A stretch of DNA of 64,000 nucleotides from Ardenticatenaceae bacterium (GTDB taxonomy: Bacteria > Chloroflexota > Anaerolineae > Promineifilales > Promineifilaceae). Below, one piece after another: positions 60,504-64,000 of this stretch; within the stretch, counting starts at the first letter, position 1, and each line of letters starts with the position of its first letter. The stretch covers positions 62,001 through 126,000 of the forward strand of contig JACKCD010000003.1 in NCBI GenBank assembly GCA_020634215.1, read 5' to 3'. Position numbers and translations under genes: made by a program. The notes under the pieces were generated by a model. The model made no database searches and was not told where the DNA came from. It was given only the letters and a program-made list of their open reading frames with translations.

Positions 60504-62444
60504 TTACTGCCTACGATTCAAATACAACATCGCTGCTCCCGCCAGCAACAGCACGCCGATGCTGCCGAGGAAGAAGGGGGCAATGGTGCTGGTGGTGATG
60601 GGGTTGGCGGTGGGGGTGGGAGTAGGAACGGCCGTTTCCACCACCATCGTCGGAACGGCCGTTGCCGTGGGCAATGCCGTTGCTGTGGGTAATGGGGTGG
60701 CTGTGGGGGACGGTGGTGGCGGGATGGTGGCGGTGGGCTGTGGGGTGGGGCTGGCAAGTTCGGCCGGCAGGTCGGTTGAACCGCCAATTGCCACCGGCTG
60801 CGGCTGAATGCCCACAGTGACTTCCTGGCCTAACTGCAAAATGCTTGTTTCCGTCAGCCCGCTAAAGCCAAAAAGCTCCTCCATCGTCAGCCCATAGGTG
60901 GTGGCAATGCCAATTAGCGTGTCGTTGGGGCGTACTACGTGGACAATCGTGCCGTCGGGTTTGACCTTGGCCTGCGGGAACCCGGCCAGCGGGCTGGAGC
61001 CGTCGGGCAGAATGGTGTAGCCCAGCACAAGCTGCTGCCCCACCGACAGCACCACGTCGTTGCTAAAGTTGTTGTATTCCAGCAGGTCGGCCAGCGGCAC
61101 ATCAAAGCGGTCGGCAATGAGGATGAGGGTGTCGCCGGGGACAACGGTGTAGATTAAACGGCCGTCGCTCTGCGCCGTCGGCGAGGCGATAGGGGTGTTG
61201 GTAGCCGTTGGCGGCGGCGTGTCGGTGGGCAGCGGTGTTTCCGTGGGCGTACCGGCGGGGGTGGCGGTGTTGGTGATTTGGGAAACGGCCGTTGCTGCGG
61301 GAACGCCACCCTCTGGCGTAGCCGTTGGTGGGGCGCTGGTTGGCACAGGCGGCGCGGCCAAGTTGCCCGCTTTGTAGGCGGCACTCAATTCGGCCGTTAG
61401 CCCCAGATAGAAGTTGCCATACTCCACGCTTGGCTCAATCTGGCTTCCCTCCGGCCATTCGTTAAATGACGTGATAATCAGCATGTCGGGCGAGCTGGAG
61501 GCTGCGCCGCCAAAGCTGGCGCGGTAATAATCCCCGTTGGCGCGGTCGCGGGTGAAGGCGGCGTTGCCCCGCCCCAGCAGCGTGTCGTTCCAGCCCGGCA
61601 TCGCCGTTGCCACCCAATATTTATAGCCGCCATAGGTTGCGGCGGCGGCGCGGGTGTTGGCGGCCCAGCTTTGCGCCGTCCCAGCCGGGTTAGCCGACCA
61701 GGCGGTGTTATACAGATGCAGCCCATCAAACGCCCCCAAATAGTTGGTGTTGGCTCCCTCGGCAATCCAAATCGTGTTGCGGTCGGGGTCAACCGCGCCG
61801 CGAATTTGGTTCCACTCCTCCACACTGAGCAGCCAATTGGCCCAAAAATAGATGACTGGTTTGCCGTCCACCCGCAAATAGGCGGGGTGCTGGGCGTGGG
61901 TTTGCAGCAGGGTTCGCAAGGCGTTGATGCGGTCGTCGTTGCTTTTGAAAAAGGGACTGCCCACTTCAAAATCTACCGCCGCCTTAAAGCCGCTGGCGGC
62001 GGCGACATTGAGCAGCGTTTGAAAATTTGGCTCCGTCTGGTTGTTTTCCACCGTCGGCCCATACCAGCTTTGCACAAAGCCGTCAATGCCGACCGACTGC
62101 GCTTCGCTGACGTGGCGCTGGATGGTGCCTGCGTCGGTGGAAAAGTAGGGGTTGGGCGGGTTGAACGGCGTTTTGCCCGCGCCAAAGGAGTTGGGGCTAA
62201 ACCAGGCGTAGTAAAAGGCCAGCACCAGCTTGGTTTGCCCCTGTGCCTGGGCGGTAGAGGCGGTGGTGAGGGTGACGGCTAGAAGGAGGGTGCAGGTGAG
62301 GAGGAGGTGGAGGGGACGGAGGACGAAAGACGGAGGACGGAGGCCAAATCGTCCGTCGTCCGTCGTCCGTCGTCCGTCGTCTGTCTTTGTCGGCCTTTCG
62401 CTTTCCAGCACTTTACGCTCCGGGGCCAACATAGCGATACTCAA
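60504..62444 (-). CDS. GH99-like secreted protein with two LysM domains and C-terminal membrane anchor
   Basis: 646 residues. After a signal peptide (LHLLLTCTLLLAVTLTTASTAQA, about 44-68) comes a glycoside hydrolase 99/71-like TIM barrel, about 70-355 (LVLAFYYAWFSP; GIDGFVQSWYGP; VIYFWANWLLS; MLIITSFNEWPEGSQIEPS with the putative acidic pair). Thr/Pro linkers follow, then LysM 1 about 433-480 (TVVPGDTLILIADRFDVPLADLL), LysM 2 about 499-545, a Pro/Thr stalk and a final TM (FFLGSIGVLLLAGAAMLYL) with RRQ. It is probably an envelope-bound glycan hydrolase, perhaps endo-mannan-like. The first 40 codons are unusual: they overlap the sppA stop region and include a GTCGTCC repeat translated as TDDGRRTTDDGR. 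The true start may lie further in. Confidence 0.82.
   Translation of the reverse strand: MSIAMLAPERKVLESERPTKTDDGRRTTDDGRFGLRPPSFVLRPLHLLLTCTLLLAVTLTTASTAQAQGQTKLVLAFYYAWFSPNSFGAGKTPFNPPNPYFSTDAGTIQRHVSEAQSVGIDGFVQSWYGPTVENNQTEPNFQTLLNVAAASGFKAAVDFEVGSPFFKSNDDRINALRTLLQTHAQHPAYLRVDGKPVIYFWANWLLSVEEWNQIRGAVDPDRNTIWIAEGANTNYLGAFDGLHLYNTAWSANPAGTAQSWAANTRAAAATYGGYKYWVATAMPGWNDTLLGRGNAAFTRDRANGDYYRASFGGAASSSPDMLIITSFNEWPEGSQIEPSVEYGNFYLGLTAELSAAYKAGNLAAPPVPTSAPPTATPEGGVPAATAVSQITNTATPAGTPTETPLPTDTPPPTATNTPIASPTAQSDGRLIYTVVPGDTLILIADRFDVPLADLLEYNNFSNDVVLSVGQQLVLGYTILPDGSSPLAGFPQAKVKPDGTIVHVVRPNDTLIGIATTYGLTMEELFGFSGLTETSILQLGQEVTVGIQPQPVAIGGSTDLPAELASPTPQPTATIPPPPSPTATPLPTATALPTATAVPTMVVETAVPTPTPTANPITTSTIAPFFLGSIGVLLLAGAAMLYLNRRQ
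62316..62384. repeat. Period-7 tandem repeat hairpin, GTCGTCC family, at a gene start
   Basis: GACGGAGGACGAAAGACGGAGGACGG against five CGTCCGT-type units. It forms the leader or first codons of the GH99-like gene. Confidence 0.88.
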
Positions 62445-63435
62445 GGGAAGGGGTGGTTAGGTCGTTGACAGTTTGCAGCAGGCGGTCGGTGTCGCTGGTG
62501 AAGAGGCGGCTGCTCATGCCGAGCAAGAGTTGGCTAAAGCTGGGCAGCCGTTCATATTCGACGAGGCGCGGGTCGCCTTCGATGCCACCCAGGGCGGCGG
62601 CTTTGGTGATGGCGACATCCAGATCGCCCAGTTCATCCACCAACCCGTTGGCGAGGGCTTGGCGGCCGGTGTAAATACGGCCGTCGGCCAGTTCGCGCAC
62701 TGTGCCTTCTTCCAGACTGCGGCCCTCGGCCACAATGCGGACAAACTCATCGTAGGATTCATTGATGAACGCTTGCAAAATCGCCTGCTGTTCGGGGGTC
62801 ATCGCTTCCCAACTGTTGCCCAGTGCCTTGTTGGAGCCGCTGGTGAGGGTGATCACATCCACGCCCCATTCGGTGGCAAGCTGTTCGGCGTTGAAAATTT
62901 GCATAATCACGCCAATGCTGCCGGTTACGGTGTCGGGGCGGGCGATGATGTAGTCGGTGGGGGCGCTGACGTAGTAGCCACCGGAAGCGGCGACGCTCGC
63001 CATGCTGGCAACGACCGGTTTTTCCAGTGCCAAAATCGCTTCGTGGATTTGGGCGGAGCCGGTGACAGTGCCGCCGGGGCTGTCCACGCGCAGCACGATG
63101 GCCTTCACGCTGTCATCGCTGCTGGCGGCTTCGAGGTCGGCAATAACGTTGGCGCTGATGGCACCCTGGGCAGCAAAGTCGTCTACGTGGTCGCTGCTGC
63201 TGATGGCTCCTTCAACGCGGACGATGGCGACGGCATCGCCGGTGCCAACATCGGCAGTGGCGGAGCCTAGCCCGGCCGTGCCGAGGCTGGCGGCAGCAGC
63301 AAAAACAAAGAAGACACAGCTGCACACGGGGAGCAAAAAGCCGAGGGCGACCCCGGCCAGCACCCAAAGCGCGGTGCGGTTGTTGCTTTCGCTTTTGAGG
63401 TGGATTATCTGTGGTGTGGTTTCGTTTTCGGTCAT
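62413..63435 (-). CDS. sppA: Signal peptide peptidase SppA (protease IV, short form)
   Basis: 340 residues. Membrane-anchored serine-lysine protease that degrades cleaved signal peptides. One TM at about 22-48, then the catalytic domain with nucleophile S151 in SMASVAASGGYYVSAP and general base K203 in TSGSNKALGNSW, close to the S147/K199 of Bacillus SppA. VDSPGGTVTGSAQIHEAI and DTVTGSIGVIMQIF are conserved. This is the short, single-domain form. Start ATG 63435; a 20-base palindrome lies 25 bases upstream of it. It overlaps the next gene's first ATG by 32 bases. Confidence 0.95.
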   Translation of the reverse strand: MTENETTPQIIHLKSESNNRTALWVLAGVALGFLLPVCSCVFFVFAAAASLGTAGLGSATADVGTGDAVAIVRVEGAISSSDHVDDFAAQGAISANVIADLEAASSDDSVKAIVLRVDSPGGTVTGSAQIHEAILALEKPVVASMASVAASGGYYVSAPTDYIIARPDTVTGSIGVIMQIFNAEQLATEWGVDVITLTSGSNKALGNSWEAMTPEQQAILQAFINESYDEFVRIVAEGRSLEEGTVRELADGRIYTGRQALANGLVDELGDLDVAITKAAALGGIEGDPRLVEYERLPSFSQLLLGMSSRLFTSDTDRLLQTVNDLTTPSLEYRYVGPGA

Positions 63436-63460
63436 TGGGGGAGGATTATAGCATGGTGGG

Positions 63461-63480
63461 GGAAAAACGGCCGTTTTTCC
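63461..63480. repeat. Perfect 20-base palindrome upstream of sppA
   Basis: GGAAAAACGGCCGTTTTTCC is its own reverse complement. It lies in the divergent gap before sppA. Confidence 0.85.
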
Positions 63481-63551
63481 TCAAAGCATTAATCATGTGT
63501 TGCTCTTGAAGGCATGTGCAACTTGTATTTTGGTAGTCTTTGTGATCGGTG

Positions 63552-63613
63552 AATTACTTGACAAAACATACCTGACACAGATACAATTTAATTACTTGAT
63601 GAAACGTACCTGA
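63552..63613 (+). promoter_or_regulatory. Sigma-70-type promoter with two direct repeats
   Basis: TTGACA (63558-63563) and TACAAT (63582-63587) are 18 bases apart. Two imperfect direct repeats, AATTACTTGACAAAACATACC (63552 on) and AATTACTTGATGAAACGTACC (63590 on), start 38 bases apart; the first contains the -35 box, as expected for a repressor operator pair. Confidence 0.65.
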
Positions 63614-63627
63614 AAAAGGAGGTCGGA

Positions 63628-64000
63628 ATGTCTATAGAAGAACGGCGAGAAAGAACGCTCAAATTGATCGCCACTGATGAGGAATGGGGAAAATTTACTG
63701 AGTCTATTCCTCGTGATTGGCATGATCGGTTTGACAAGTTGGCAGCGTGCATGGGGCAAAATTTAGAAGAAAAACGTCCTGAGCGTTTGCCAGAAGTGTC
63801 TTACAGACGCCATATTATACAGGATTGTCGTTCAAACCACCCTGAAGCGTATCAGACCAAGCATAGAAGGGGGAGGTTTGTGCGTAGTTGGGACATCGGA
63901 GTTAAGCAGCGAAATAATGGTAGCAAATCTATTGGATTTTCTGATGGGATTACATGGGGAAGTATAGGCCAAATTTTTGGCTATTTATTTGGTGAAATGT
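63628..64000 (+). CDS. Unrecognised AT-rich protein, cut by the window edge
   Basis: The frame opens at ATG 63628 with AAAGGAGG seven bases upstream and stays open to the end (124 codons). It starts MSIEERRERTLKLIATDEEW and includes FTESIPRDWHDRFDKLAACMGQNL and a basic stretch HRRGRFVRSWDIGVKQRNNGSK. No family recognised; the basic, aromatic-rich N-terminus could bind nucleic acid. It has its own promoter with repeats, and its base composition is AT-richer than sppA, which suggests the start of an acquired region to the right. Confidence 0.7.
   Translation, partial: MSIEERRERTLKLIATDEEWGKFTESIPRDWHDRFDKLAACMGQNLEEKRPERLPEVSYRRHIIQDCRSNHPEAYQTKHRRGRFVRSWDIGVKQRNNGSKSIGFSDGITWGSIGQIFGYLFGEM

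Overview
The window reads as a piece of a Chloroflexota chromosome, most likely an Anaerolineae-type filament former. This is inferred from gene content and style: Thr/Pro-rich (TPTATP-type) linkers in secreted proteins, LysM lipoproteins, a BcsB-like subunit, a DUF512 radical-SAM protein and PilJ-type chemosensory genes. No rRNA or marker phylogeny is available. The two tRNAs are Pro(GGG) and Leu(UAG). No CRISPR array, transposase or prophage was seen.

Layout. (1) 1-15420, minus strand: a chemosensory operon in the order TPR/zinc-ribbon/REC, REC, CheW, three MCPs, CheR, CheA (2 Hpt + REC), CheB. This is collinear with pilG-pilH-pilI-pilJ-pilK-chpA-chpB and probably controls type IV pilus motility. 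(2) 15761-29501: an exopolysaccharide locus. A short nucleotide-sugar dehydrogenase and a GT2 polysaccharide synthase fused through a LysM-like segment to an AlgG-like C5-epimerase beta-helix are followed by a lipoprotein with two OpuAC-like domains, a BcsB-like protein and a membrane kinase-like protein with an altered active site. A secreted beta-helix/F5-8C protein is divergent. (3) 29652-33883: a GT-C membrane protein, a MazG-like enzyme and an O-antigen-ligase-type protein. (4) 34-38.6 kb: tRNA-Pro, a 4-TM protein, a frameshifted DUF4352-like gene and a Calx-beta/PPC surface protein. (5) 38.9-64 kb: mostly housekeeping and metabolic genes (clpP, trigger factor, tRNA-Leu, phosphoribosyltransferase, typA, peptidases, quinone reductase, cmk, pseudouridine synthase, scpB, amidohydrolase, ADP-ribosylglycohydrolase, sppA). 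Between them lie AT-richer orphan genes: GAF-EAD at 42.5 kb, an unknown at 59.4 kb and a partial unknown at the right edge.

Two sequence-wide signals stand out. The octamer palindrome ACGGCCGT, usually extended to AAACGGCCGTTT, occurs about 100 times by my reading, where about one is expected. It lies in genes in all three reading frames and in gaps, like the HIP1 palindrome of cyanobacteria. In addition, a large share of the intergenic gaps (more than 15) hold a hairpin whose arms are short tandem repeats with a period of 7 (sometimes 9) bases, in several unrelated word families. Two of these hairpins sit in frame inside genes, and one encodes the N-terminus of a secreted protein. Together they suggest a repeat economy resembling that of cyanobacteria in a different phylum.
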